Origin: Ciona savignyi
Taxonomy: Eukaryota; Chordata; Ascidiacea; Phlebobranchia; Cionidae
Assembly: GCA_000149265.1 (NCBI GenBank)
Contig: CH003099.1
Location: 651,783-715,782, forward strand
Length of the DNA: 64,000 bases
Direction: 5' to 3'
Shown here one piece after another: positions 24,633 through 34,880 of the stretch. The number at the start of each line of letters is the position of its first letter. Positions within the stretch are counted from its first letter, which is position 1. The translations under genes and the position numbers were made by a program. A model generated the notes under the pieces. The model searched no databases and was not told where the DNA came from. It saw only the letters and a list, made by a program, of their open reading frames with translations.

Positions 24633-27600
24633 TCATGCGCTTACGTTCTCCCAGTATTTAATGACTTCTGGGCATTCGCAAAAAATATGAAGCAGCGTTT
24701 CTTTATCTCCTTTACAGAAGACACACAGATCCGAGTCTACTTTCCCAAATTTATAAAGAATGTCATTGGTGACTATGGCCCTTAGATTGAGTTTAATCTG
24801 GAACGAGCGGAGCTTAGACTCAAGTGTGCAGTAAAAGGAGTTTTTATAAATATTTTCCCATGACTCGGTGGGTGGGGGTGTAGAGTTTGTGTCTTTAACC
24901 CATTCAAGTTCTTTTTTTCTTGGCCGTATTTGTAAGTGTTTGGAAATCCAAATATAAGTATTTTTGACAGTTTGACACTTTTCCAGCACAATATCCGCTA
25001 CTGCCGTATCGTACGCCAGCGCTGGGGTCGTAATATCAGTTGAAGCGTCATTGAGTGGTTTTTGAATTACTGATATAAGCTTGATGTATTCGATAAAATC
25101 GGTATTATTAGGCAATAAACTTAGCTTTCTAGCTACTTCGTCGTAGCTTAAGTATCCTTCAGCATGGTCGGTGATTTGATTTAAGTGTACCAGGCCGGCA
25201 TTTGCAAGGTTCTCTATAAACATGGGTTGATTTCGGTAACGGACGTTTTTGTTAAACCACAGAGATACTTTTTGCGTCTGTAAAAATTCGTTCTTAACAC
25301 AAATACCAAGGGTTGCTCGCCATGCTTGAATGTTACATCTCGTCGATCGAAGAGGGAAATGTTTTGCTATCTGTTTGTTTTCAGTCGGTAATTTTGACTT
25401 AACAGCGGCAAAGAGAGCTGTGCTTGAGGTCACTTCAGTTTCTATTGTTTTCCATGCACTGGAATAATTATCGTTGAGGAACTTGACCACCCATTTCATC
25501 TGAAGGGAGAGTATAGGTATGCGTCAATATCTAGCATATTGGCTCCTCCTTCCTCGATAGGACAGGAGAGGGTCTCACGCTTGACCCGTTCCCACGTTGA
25601 GTCCCAAAGAAACGTATATATTACTCGTTTAAGATTTTTAATAAAATCTTTAGGAATAACACCTGGTACAATTCCGACCTTGTAGATAAGCGTTGGGATA
25701 AGAAGGCTTTTAATTACCGTGACTTTTCCCAGCAGTGTGAGGTTCTTGGCTTTCCATAGGTTAATAACCGTTCTTAACTTATTCAATGAGTTGCTAAAGT
25801 TTGGTTCAAATGGGAGTGAATTGCGAGTAACAGGGATTATAGCACCCAGGTATTTAAATGATTCGGTTGGCCACTGTAATCCCTTGTCGTGTAACGGAGT
25901 AGCGGGACTATTTCTGTTTGATCCAGCATGTAGGGCAACCGACTTGCTCCAGTTTACTCTGCATCCAGAGACCCTGTCGAATTGTTGTAGTTCTTTAAAA
26001 AGTTCGTTGAGCGCCGTTGTGTCCCCATTTGTGAATATAAGAGTGTCATCTGCAAGCAGTGATACTTTGATATCCCTGTTTCCAATTACCATTCCTGGTA
26101 TTTGTACATTGTTTCGAAGTTTAATTGCAAGGCACTCAATACAGATTAGAAATAGGCTGGGTGAGAGCGGGTCGCCCTGGCGAACTCCTCTTTCGATTCT
26201 AAATTTAGGGGAAAGAAAGTTGTTGTTAACTATCATTGCAACTGCGTCTTGGTATAAAACTCTGATCCATTTACGTAGTTTTGGTCCAAATCCGAAAGTT
26301 TCCAGCGCTTTACCGATAAAATTCCAGCTTAAGGAGTCGAACGCTTTGTATATATCTAGCGCCACCATCGTTAAAGGTATTTGCGCATAGTCTGCATAGT
26401 CTATCGCGTTAAACAACAGGCGAATATTGTTGCCAATAAAACGTCCCGGTAAGAAGCCGTTTTGATTATTGTGTATAAGACTCGGAAGAACTGTTCTAAT
26501 CCGATTGTTTAAAGCTTTGGACCTTATTTTGTAATCGGTGTTGAGAAGGGTTATGGGCCGATAGTTGTCTACTATGTTCGGATCTTTGTCGTTTTTGAGT
26601 ATTAGAATTGTGGTTCCGCATTTTTGTGTTGTGCTCAAGTGTCCTTGCTCGAAACAAATATTCGCACATTTGAGAAAGATATTTTAAAGAGAGTCCCAAA
26701 ATGCTTTGTAAAATTCGGTGGGAAACCCGTCCATGCCCGGAGATTTGTTGTTGCTTAGTTCTTTCAGCGCAGCGTAGCATTCTGTCTCTGTAAGGTTTCC
26801 TTCGCACATAGCCATTTTTTCATGTTCTTTTGAGAGGGTATTCGGTATGTCATGAAGGTAGTTGTCCAGCTCTTCGACAACATTGCCTTGGCGGTTCTCA
26901 CTGTACAGATTGCCGTAGAAGCGGTGCAGCTCTTGTAGGATCTGAGTCTGGTTAGTGTTTAGGATGTTGTTTATTTTAAGCCTTGTAATTCCCTTTTTCT
27001 CGCTTTTATGCTTTTCAAGGTTGAGGAAAAAGGACGTGTTTTTTCACCTTTTTGGTTTCAGCTTCTCCGATGTTAAGAAAAAGTCCAACCTTGTGGCTAC
27101 AAGGGGGTTATACTGCGTTCTTGTAAATACGCGTTTAGTTGGGTTCTTTGTACGAAAGGCATCGTATAGATTAAAGTGTTCCATGTATTCGATTATTTCG
27201 TTTCGAGCGTTCCTATTTTGGTGGGCTGCCTTACCGCCTGCTTTGTCCATATCGTTTTGGAGAACAACATTAAAGTCTCCCCCGAGTATAATTACCTCAT
27301 TTGTAAACGAATTGAGTTTGGTAAACATGTTTGTAAAAAACGCAGGGTCATCCTTGTTTGGACCGTAGACACAGCCCAATGTCACTGCGACATCATTGAT
27401 CATGATTTGTGCTAGCACAAAACGACCTTCACCATCAGTTTCCGATTACAATATCTGATATTTCCCTTTCCCGCGAATGAGAATGGCCACGCCCCGAGCA
27501 TTTCCAGATCCGTGTGATGCGATTATGTCGCCACCCCACTCCATTTCCCATAGTTTGATTGTGGACTTGGTACTGTGTGTTTCCTGCAGCATAACTATAT

Positions 27601-27694
27601 GTGCCCCCTTGTTCCGTATAAAATTAAAGACGGATCTACGTTTTTTGGTTGTGCGGATTCCTGCGACATTGTATGTTAGTATTTTGGTAGCCAT
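24633..27694 (-). pseudogene. LINE ORF2: AP endonuclease, reverse transcriptase, CCHC
   Basis: The start is MATKILTYNVAG at 27694. Endonuclease motifs: LTYNVAG, LQETHS, VYGPN, GGDFNVVL, TRLDFFL. Reverse transcriptase motifs in order: NYRPITLLNTDYKI, QNGFLPGR, ALDIYKAFDSLSW, GVRQGDPLSPSLF, LLADDTLIF (catalytic DD pair), GCRVNWSKS, FKYLG. A later FLWDSTWERVKRETL block and the C-terminal CVFC...HIFCEC knuckle follow the L1/Tx1 plan. Breaks: a frameshift between about 27446 and 27418, loss of frame near 27044, a stop near 26686 and a frameshift near 25497. Confidence 0.88.
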
Positions 27695-27725
27695 TTGATG
27701 TATATAAAGAACAGAGGGTAGTTGT

Positions 27726-29100
27726 TCATTGCTTAAACACATTTAGATCGCTTGTGGAACAGTAGTCGGTGTTGCAGGAACAACGATAAGGCTCGCTTGT
27801 ATGGATTGGTACAGCGGAACACTTGCCACATTCACATAAAATTATTTTATGGTCGCATTTTTTATTAATACAAGCTTTGGTAGTAGATCTTGGGGGTAGA
27901 GGGTTAATAGTTTGACAATTACATTTCAGGGAGATAGTACCGTCGCAGTTAGCGCATTCAAACAGATTACCTTCAAGATCAATTTCCGTGGTGAAAGTCT
28001 CGCAGCACGGCAGCTTTCTCATCTTGGTGCTACATATGCTGCAACATGTTGACGTGGATTTCTCCGCGACCAAAAATCGAGAATCTTCTTCGCAGCATGG
28101 AGTTACCACTTCGTAGTCGGTTTTACATTTCCAGCAGTGAAATTTGCTTCCAGGTGCCAACACCCAAGCCTCCACCTTGCATCCGGGACATTGAACTGTG
28201 CAAGTGTTCTCACTTAAACTCATGGATTTGGCAACTTGCTGAGGTGGTGAGGTACTCTCTCTTTCTCTTTTCGTACCTTTTATTCGTTCCAGAGAATCCG
28301 GGGCAATTTCCATTTCTGATTCTTTTTCATTTGTTTGGTTTTTGGTTCGTTGTGTTGTGTGTGTTACATCTGTTGGCTTTTGTGCCTCAGGTGTTTTTTG
28401 CTTTTCTATAATATCATGATTGCGCTTTTCCTTATCAGTTTCGTGCGTTGCTGTCTGTGGTGTGTGGGCGCCGGCGACTGGAAGCGCAGGAAATTCTGTT
28501 GCTGCGTTTCGCTTGGGGCAGCTCGCAAACTTGTGCCCCGCTTCCTTGCAATATTTACAGGTTGGGCTTTGTCCTTTGTAGCTCACGTACATTTCGTGCC
28601 CTTCAATCACAATGTAACTTGGAATTGGCTTCTTGTCCAGGTCGTCCTTGTTCATAATGGCTATTCTTTGGCCAGTCTGCATACCTTGTTTGTCTAACCG
28701 CGTGAGCACCTTTAACACTTTTCCACTGGTGTTCCTTTAAATATGTCTGCAATTGTTTCATTGGGTAGTATTATCGGCGTCCATCCAATAACAATTGATA
28801 TTCTGTCCGGTTCGTACATGTGTACAGCGTATATGTGCTATCTTCTTCCAACAGCTTCTCGTACAGTTCTAGTGCAAATTGCCGCTTTGTACAAGTAGCA
28901 TCCAGCAGGTTACCTCGTAATTCTGCTATGCCCACTAGTTTATTCGTTGAAAAATTAATCTTTTCCAATAATTTCCACAATTCTTCTCTACGAAGGACTT
29001 TCTTGGTTCTAAAGCTTATGCAGTTTGGTCGCCCGGTGACGTATCCAGAAACTTGCACGCGCCTTTTGACTGCAGACGCAAAACTGCTGGCGGCTGACAT
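27726..29100 (-). pseudogene. LINE ORF1: CCHC knuckle plus Cys-rich C-terminal region
   Basis: This is the putative RNA-binding protein of the LINE. The likely start is MSAASSFASAVKRRVQ at 29100, only about 40 nt from the element's 5' end. A frameshift near 28730-28770 splits it. After the break, the protein has the knuckle CKYCKEAGHKFASC (C-x2-C-x4-H-x4-C), a charged linker, and an unusual region of about 150 residues with many CxxC pairs (CPGC, CWKC, CSIC, CANC, CECGKC). It ends with a stop about 30 nt before ORF2 starts. The function of the Cys-rich part is unknown. Confidence 0.8.
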
Positions 29101-29700
29101 AATGTGACCGTCCGCTAGCTGCTCCAATCGTGAATTAAAATCGTACAGAGATATCATTTTCATGCTGTCACATTTCTACTGTGAGTGCGCCATCGCGCGA
29201 ATGAATTTTCTATAAATTAAGTGCACAGTTGCGATTCGTAGTAGTTCAAGGTTGAAACCAGATAGTTTTTTTTAAACAAAATACTTAAAAACGGCACTTT
29301 GGGTTTTATAAGAAATAAATTGCAATTCCAATCTTGACATATTATTTGCTTAAAATTGTTTTTTGTTGTTATTGTAAAGCTAACATTTCACTTTGTAAAA
29401 TGTTAAATGGTGTAAGTTTAGCAGAAAATACTTATTTACTTATGTTTTATTTATTAAACGAATTGGAACATAGAAGATTTTGTAACAGCATTTCCAAGCG
29501 ATGTTATATGATGTTAAAACCTACATCATCACGGGTATTAGTGAAAGTATATTTTTTTTGTAAAATTGACGGTTAAAACAAAAACGTTGCGGAAAATAAT
29601 CCAAAAATACTTTTATATTTTCGGCAATCAGTAAAACTCTTATAATATTCCTAACGTTCGTTTAAATTATTTCCAAACCAACAGGTCATTTACTCCACCT

Positions 29701-29939
29701 TAGGATAGGATACGTTAGGATATTCATGTTTATCCCCGTGAATGGGAAAACCAAGAGGGTTAACACACGCGCAATCGTCAAATCACCTCGCGCCCACCGT
29801 CGATTTACCGAATCTATTGCAATGTGTTGTGTATGATTTATACGTTCCTTCAATTTAGTAGAACCCAATAATCCGCTGGGTTTAGATAATCTTCGTTGAT
29901 TACCTTGCCCAGGGACACCACCAGGCTAAACTACCGGAC
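29701..29939 (-). mobile_element. tRNA-derived SINE, unit 1 second copy
   Basis: ATCCT-type tail at the low-coordinate end, then the 3' domain and most of the central domain; the tRNA head is shortened. Orthologous copies sit at 39693, 53713 and 56297. Confidence 0.78.
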
Positions 29940-29959
29940 CTTGTAATTTTATTTCGCCA

Positions 29960-30475
29960 CAAGGCACCTATGGCAACACTTTTTAATTACAATTGTGTTA
30001 GCACACTTTTTAAACAAACAATATAAGGTCAAAACAGAAAGCGTTGTAAACATCAGACACTACTAGGTACTTTGCCACAACGTGACTGTTATTGTTAGTT
30101 TTTCTATAGTTGTTATCAGTTATATTTAAATTTCAAATATAAATGGATTTTATGAATTATTAATGATTATTAACCATGAAACATCCTATGAAACGTAAAT
30201 TAGAAAGAAAGTTTCGAGCACTTTACAAAGATTGGATACCAAAGTATTTTTTACAAAGGTTGGCAACAAAGCAGTATGTTTACACTATGGTCAGAGTGTT
30301 GCGGCATTAAAATAGTACAACATTAGTGGTCAATATTTGACGAAACGTGGAAACTATGGCAAAAACTTAGTGAATAAATATGTGGTTGAATAATATTCAT
30401 CTAATAATCCGGCCCACTAAGAACTTCATTTTTCCATATCTGGCCGCCTACTAAAAAAGTTGCCCATCCCTGATT
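29960..30475. mobile_element. hAT relic lacking its left end, unit 1
   Basis: The right end reads GTTGCCCATCCCTG, and the preceding 500 bp (TAGCACACTTTTTAAACAA through AATCCGGCCCACTAAGAAC) is homologous to the complete hAT at 60774-61484. The left inverted repeat is missing. Copies occur at 40300-42445 (interrupted by another hAT), 53960-54480 and 56905-57430. Confidence 0.7.
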
Positions 30476-31652
30476 TAGATCAAGCCAGCCTATCTTTTTT
30501 AAACGACCCGTGGTTCGGACCAGTTATGGGCACCAAATTTGTTTAAGCAGACAGCAAACAATTGGGGTTTTCAATTGCTTTATTCGATACGAAATAGTTG
30601 ATCAAATTCAACGAAATTTTCACAGTTCAGTCAAAACGACATCTTATACGATATAAAAAGATTATAAAAAATATTGATATTTGAATATGTTTTTTTTTCC
30701 ATATTGGTATTTAATATTCATATTTTAAATATTTTTATAGGATCGGAATACTTGCACAAAATATTCGGAATAAAATCTTACTGAATATATGAAAATTATA
30801 TTCAGTTTCACTTCCTAAAGTATTTAATTCATATTTTACGTATATACATTTCGATCCAGTTATGGGCTCTGGGTAAATATGGGTATAAGACTGTGTTATT
30901 TTTTATTTTTATTTATTTTTTAAATATAACAGTAATTGAATCGATCTTATTACCGTTGGGCAATATGACCGTTCAAACCTTGCTGATATTAACAGCAATG
31001 CAACGCAATGAGCGAAACGCCATACAACGCCTGGAGCAAGTACATCCCAGAGACGTAGAAAAGCGGTCAATCGGAAACAAGCTTACAGAAGCAACTAAGT
31101 GAGGAGAGTGAAAACGACAGAAAGGCGTAGCCTATGTATACGTTAAGTGTTTTAAATAAACGTGTAAGAATAGAAAAAATAATGTAGAACAATCACTAGA
31201 CTGTAAAAAAATGATTTAGAAATAAAATTGGTAATTAGAAATGCAGTATGGAGCAATCCTGGAAGTAGTTGTTTTGATTCTTTGTGACCTATTTTAACAC
31301 GGCTGTAATTCTGTTCGCTTCGGTTCAGTTGCCATTTAGTTGGGAGAGTTCGCAAACTTTGTAATGATGCAAGAATACTTAGCCAGTAGCCAGGTTTTAG
31401 AGTGATAATATAAAGTCAAGAGGAAATTTAAATATATTGATTAGAAATTGCTATATTGATTAAAAAAGTACAATGGATGTATTCGTTTGTGTGAAATTGA
31501 TGTACACTTACCGACCCCAAAAATGTATTACTGTTTTTTTTATTTGAAACTGATAGATTATTATATGACGCTGGTGATTTGTAAATTTTGTAACCCTACC
31601 CAGTTATTAACATTTATTAATATTGTATTATATTTGCAGCGATATATAATAT

Positions 31653-31675
31653 ACACGTCACTGTAGTAGACGTGT
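31653..31675. promoter_or_regulatory. Inverted repeat upstream of zinc-finger gene 1
   Basis: ACACGTC, nine bases, GACGTGT: perfect 7-bp arms. It is preceded by a TATA-rich stretch (GATATATAATATA). The same element occurs upstream of gene 2 (46066-46088) and gene 3 (59296-59318) at about the same distance. It may bind a dimeric factor; that is inference. Confidence 0.5.
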
Positions 31676-31797
31676 CAAGCTTTATTTATTTTAATCGTGA
31701 CCATCTACGTAACAGTGAGTGGGTGCATGCTATTTATTTAAAATAAATCATCCGTATTTTTAGGTGAATAACGTCAGTGTGAATAGTTAACTATAAA

Positions 31798-32448
31798 ATG
31801 AGTAAAAAATTATGTACCGTATCTTTTCAGTTGAAAACATACCAACAAACTCAGGCACAAGCGAAGCCTTACAAATGCAAAGTTTGTGAAAAATCGTTTG
31901 TACAAGCAGGTGAATTGAAAATACACAAAATTATTCATACTGGAAAAAAACCTCACAAATGCTATGTTTGTGAAAAATCGTTCACTGATGCAAGTAATTT
32001 AAAAAGACACCAAACTATTCACACTGGAAAAAAACCTTACAAATGCACTATGTGTGAAAAATCGTTTGTACAAGCAGGTGAATTGAAAAGACACCAAATT
32101 ATTCACACTGGAGAGAAACCTTACATATGCGATGTTTGTGAAAAATCGTTTCAGCAAGCAAGTAATTTAAAAAGACACCAAACTATTCACACTGGAAAAA
32201 AACCTTACAAATGCACTGTGTGTGAAAAATCGTTCACCAGTGCAAGTAATTTAAAAAGACACCAACTTATTCACACTGAAGAGAAGCTGTACAAATGCAA
32301 TGTGTGTGAAAAATCGTTTAAATATGCAAGTATTTTAAAAGTACACAAAAGAATTCACACTGCAGCGAAACCTTACAAATGCAATGTGTGTGAAAAATCG
32401 TTTAAACAAGCAGATTATTTGAAAAAAACACCAAAGGATTCATACTAA
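31798..32448 (+). CDS. C2H2 zinc-finger protein, copy 1 (last finger frameshifted)
   Basis: This is a probable sequence-specific DNA-binding protein of the nucleus. The 216-residue frame starts MSKKLCTVSFQLKTYQQTQ and has six complete Krüppel-type fingers of the form C-x2-C-EKSF-x5-L-x2-H-x3-H, joined by HTGEKPY-like linkers. The seventh finger begins [14 protein letters not shown] but an extra A in an A-run shifts the frame to TPKDSY and a stop. Sister copies read on through H-x3-H/Y to TKEKP. Helix residues such as Q-SN-R (FQQASNLKRH) and S-SN-R recur. The start follows a TTTTTAG acceptor-like site 45 nt upstream, suggesting a 5' UTR intron. AATAAA signals lie at 32596 and 32761. It may still make a six-finger protein. 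Confidence 0.85.
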   Translation: MSKKLCTVSFQLKTYQQTQAQAKPYKCKVCEKSFVQAGELKIHKIIHTGKKPHKCYVCEKSFTDASNLKRHQTIHTGKKPYKCTMCEKSFVQAGELKRHQIIHTGEKPYICDVCEKSFQQASNLKRHQTIHTGKKPYKCTVCEKSFTSASNLKRHQLIHTEEKLYKCNVCEKSFKYASILKVHKRIHTAAKPYKCNVCEKSFKQADYLKKTPKDSY

Positions 32449-33310
32449 AGAAAAACCTTAGCCTACCTATGCAATATTTGTGAAATTTGGTTTAGTGACT
32501 ACTCTGAAAACACACCGAATGTTTCACATTGAAGAAAACCTTACTTTTAACGTGTGTAAATAATTGTTTAACCAAGCAAGTGATTTAGAACGATAAATAA
32601 ATTCACTAAAGAAGCCTTATACATTCGTTGGGTAAAAAAACCGTTTAAACAGGAAGAAACTACAAAGACACAGACGGACTAGACTAGAGAGTTTCAAAAA
32701 CCACCACTATTTTCCTGCATGCCTGGTTACCTACCCCCTCGGTATATATTTTACTAAGGAAATAAAGGTTGTCTCTGCATGCGGAAACTAATGGAAGATT
32801 ACCAAACTAAACTTAATATCCATGTTTTCCTAATTAAGTATTTACGTATTCTTAAAAACATTCAACAATAAAAACAAAACGAATAATTGTGTGTTATTTT
32901 ATTGCGGGCGTTCGGATAAACTAAGGTATTTTAATTAGTATATCTTTTTTTTTTACTTTATACTTTTTTCAGTTTCAAGCAAATTGTACTTTTAAGTGCA
33001 AAAATATGAACAAACTAAAAAAATCGACTAAAAAATATCTAAAATGCATTGAACTGTTCGTCGTTCGTAAATTCTCGAAATACCGAGTTTCCCTTAAACG
33101 ATCCTTCCAGAATATTCAACTGCATATTTAATACATATTAGCTAACCTCTCAATAATTACTGGTTTAAGTGCGGTTCTGTGTTAGGGGGTTTCCCGGAAA
33201 ATGGTTCATTGTGGGTTTGGGATATTTGAAACTCTTTAGTTCCCATTGAAATGCACTATTTAGTATTGTTGGTTATAATTGTTTAGCTCTTTCATTTAGT
33301 AATAGTAATA

Positions 33311-33420
33311 GTACACAACACACTGCAATAGCTCCGGTAACCCGACGGTGGGCGCGAAGTGATTTGCCGATTGCCCGTGTGTTAACCCACTTGGTTTTCC
33401 CATTCACGGGGATAAACATA
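33311..33420 (+). mobile_element. tRNA-derived SINE, 3' part, plus orientation
   Basis: Sense-strand 3' half (ACACACTGCAATAGCTCCGG, GATTGCCCGTGTGTTAACCC, CATTCACGGGGATAAACAT) without the ATCCT tail. It is opposite in orientation to the other unit copies. It has an orthologue at 62437-62543. Confidence 0.75.
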
Positions 33421-34200
33421 CCGTAAAACCTTCATTTAAAGGGGAACTGAAGTCAATTTTAAGAATATCTTAATAAATGGAAAAAAATACGCTGATTTCA
33501 AAAATCAAATCAGTTTCTTCCAATATTGTTTTGTTAAAGAGTTATGAGCAAATATGCATTTTATTTTATGTTAGGGGATTTCCCGTATTACGTCACTGAC
33601 GTTGTTGAGATTTCGTGCCCATATGCATTGTATACAATCATGTGCCAGTTTAGAGGTGAATTGGTAACATAAGCGCCTGCAGAAGCGTTGTATTTTTGTT
33701 TTTTAATGAAGACTTAGCATAACACTTGACATATAGCCTAACTGAACCAATGTACCCGCGTGACAGCTTACCTTAAGCGCGCTCATTCAGGCCTGCACGA
33801 TCCTGGACCTAAGCTGAATGCTGAGGTATACAGGTCTCGTATTTAAATGACTTTAGAATAATAAGTCTTAGCAATTTATATCATAAATCATTAAAGTGAA
33901 GACAGAACAAGAAAACTAGAACAGGAGGCAGTAAACTGTAACTGCCAGCAATTTATAGAAATAAACCAGCCATCAATCAAAGATCAGACTATGCGGTGGG
34001 AACAGCCTATTTCTTTCATGATTGTTGCTTTTCAATATATAGCCATAATCTGCAACGTAGACTAGCAATGTTATTATCAACCCCTAGGCTACAAACTGAG
34101 AGTGTGAGAGATTTGGTATACATATGCATAGAAGTTTTAACAAATTTCTTTTGTTTTCTTCATTTCTAGAGTAAATTTAAGTTAATGTTGTAACACTAAA

Positions 34201-34560
34201 ATGGATGACAGTTTTCAGCATTCTGGCATGGATGAAAGAAGTTTTATTGTACACAATAAAACAACACAAATTTAGTCATGTGCGTTTGAACCAAGGAAAA
34301 CGTCTGAAAGTATCTTTGAAGATGCAAGCCCCATAGAAGAAAATGTTTATTTAGAAACATTACCTATTGACATGACTTGGTGCCGTTGCAAAAACTGTAT
34401 TCTTATGGACACACCGCAAGAATGTTTATGCTGCATGAATGTACATGCATTTGTGCACAAAATAATGCCAGACTGGACTTGCATTTCTAAAAGCCCTTAT
34501 TTTTCAATTATCTGCTTGGATAAAGAAGTTCTTGAAGTTGCACTTGATGTACTGGGTTGA
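34201..34560 (+). pseudogene. P2X7-C-terminal-like Cys-rich ORF in the TTAA element
   Basis: A frame from MDDSFQHSGMDERSF to a stop at 34558 carries one in-frame TAG at 34273. The part after it contains WCRCKNCILMDTPQECLCC, then CISKSPYFSIICLDKEVLE. This matches the zinc-binding C-terminal domain of P2X7 receptors (GRCGNC-x-PM...ECLCC, CI...HP.F..VCL), a domain also found in transposon-encoded proteins. The domain is cut short at its 3' end and overlaps the THAP gene tail by 64 bp on the other strand. An upstream part of the frame is acidic and otherwise unrecognised. Confidence 0.6.
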
Positions 34561-34880
34561 TCACTATGTTTAAAATCATAATCAGAAAACTTTAAAATTG
34601 TTGGAACTGTATTTTTCACCAAGTGGTTTGTTTTCATCATCTTGGCTACTCCATTGGAGTCAAATACAATTTTACTATGATAATCCTTGTCACAAATATG
34701 GGCCCTACACACTGCGGTTCTTTTTCCAGGTAGTTTAGAATGCTTGCATTGTTGTATCCATTGCTTCAACCGTTTTTTGTCGTTGTGAGGAAACCAATGG
34801 AAGAGCACGGGTGGATTGGAATTTCGTGTGCTGTAATAGGAATTTGTACATCCTGGAGCAAAACAATATACGCCAATCAC
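34497..34880 (-). CDS. THAP-domain protein of the TTAA element
   Basis: 127 residues, single exon. The THAP zinc finger spans residues 1-95: C6 and C11 (YCFAPGC), FHWFPH, W41, C58 and H61 (AVCRAHI), and the closing VPTI at 92-95. C2CH spacing and the tryptophan and proline are as in the family, which binds DNA. A short Ser-rich tail follows and the protein ends without a transposase domain. It lies wholly inside the inverted-repeat element, convergent with the P2X7-C-like frame. It likely binds the element's own ends; this is inferred from other THAP transposons. Confidence 0.75.
   Translation of the reverse strand: MIGVYCFAPGCTNSYYSTRNSNPPVLFHWFPHNDKKRLKQWIQQCKHSKLPGKRTAVCRAHICDKDYHSKIVFDSNGVAKMMKTNHLVKNTVPTILKFSDYDFKHSDQPSTSSATSRTSLSKQIIEK

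Larger units (their letters stand above)
24247..29141 (-). mobile_element. Non-LTR retrotransposon (LINE), L1/Tx1 type, 4.9 kb, decayed
   Basis: It has two open reading frame regions on the minus strand: ORF1 with a CCHC knuckle, and ORF2 with an AP endonuclease, reverse transcriptase and C-terminal CCHC motif. The 3' end is a short A-run next to the tRNA-like 5' end (TCGTGTGGCC). The 5' end abuts TGTACG on the other side. Compared with the unoccupied sites at 39327 and 53140, insertion fell at the first base of a tRNA-like unit, with no long target duplication. Frameshifts and at least one stop break it, so it is not active. Domain content and the LADD motif fit the L1/Tx1 group. Confidence 0.9.

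Noticed and set aside
25719-26390. 223-codon plus-strand frame opposite the LINE reverse transcriptase
   Set aside because: It is the antisense of a coding region; its residues mirror the RT codons and it has no domain of its own.
28046-28697. Plus-strand frames opposite LINE ORF1
   Set aside because: Antisense shadow of the Cys-rich ORF1 coding sequence.
31798-32448. CRISPR-like regularly spaced repeats
   Set aside because: The 84-bp periodicity is the zinc-finger coding repeat.
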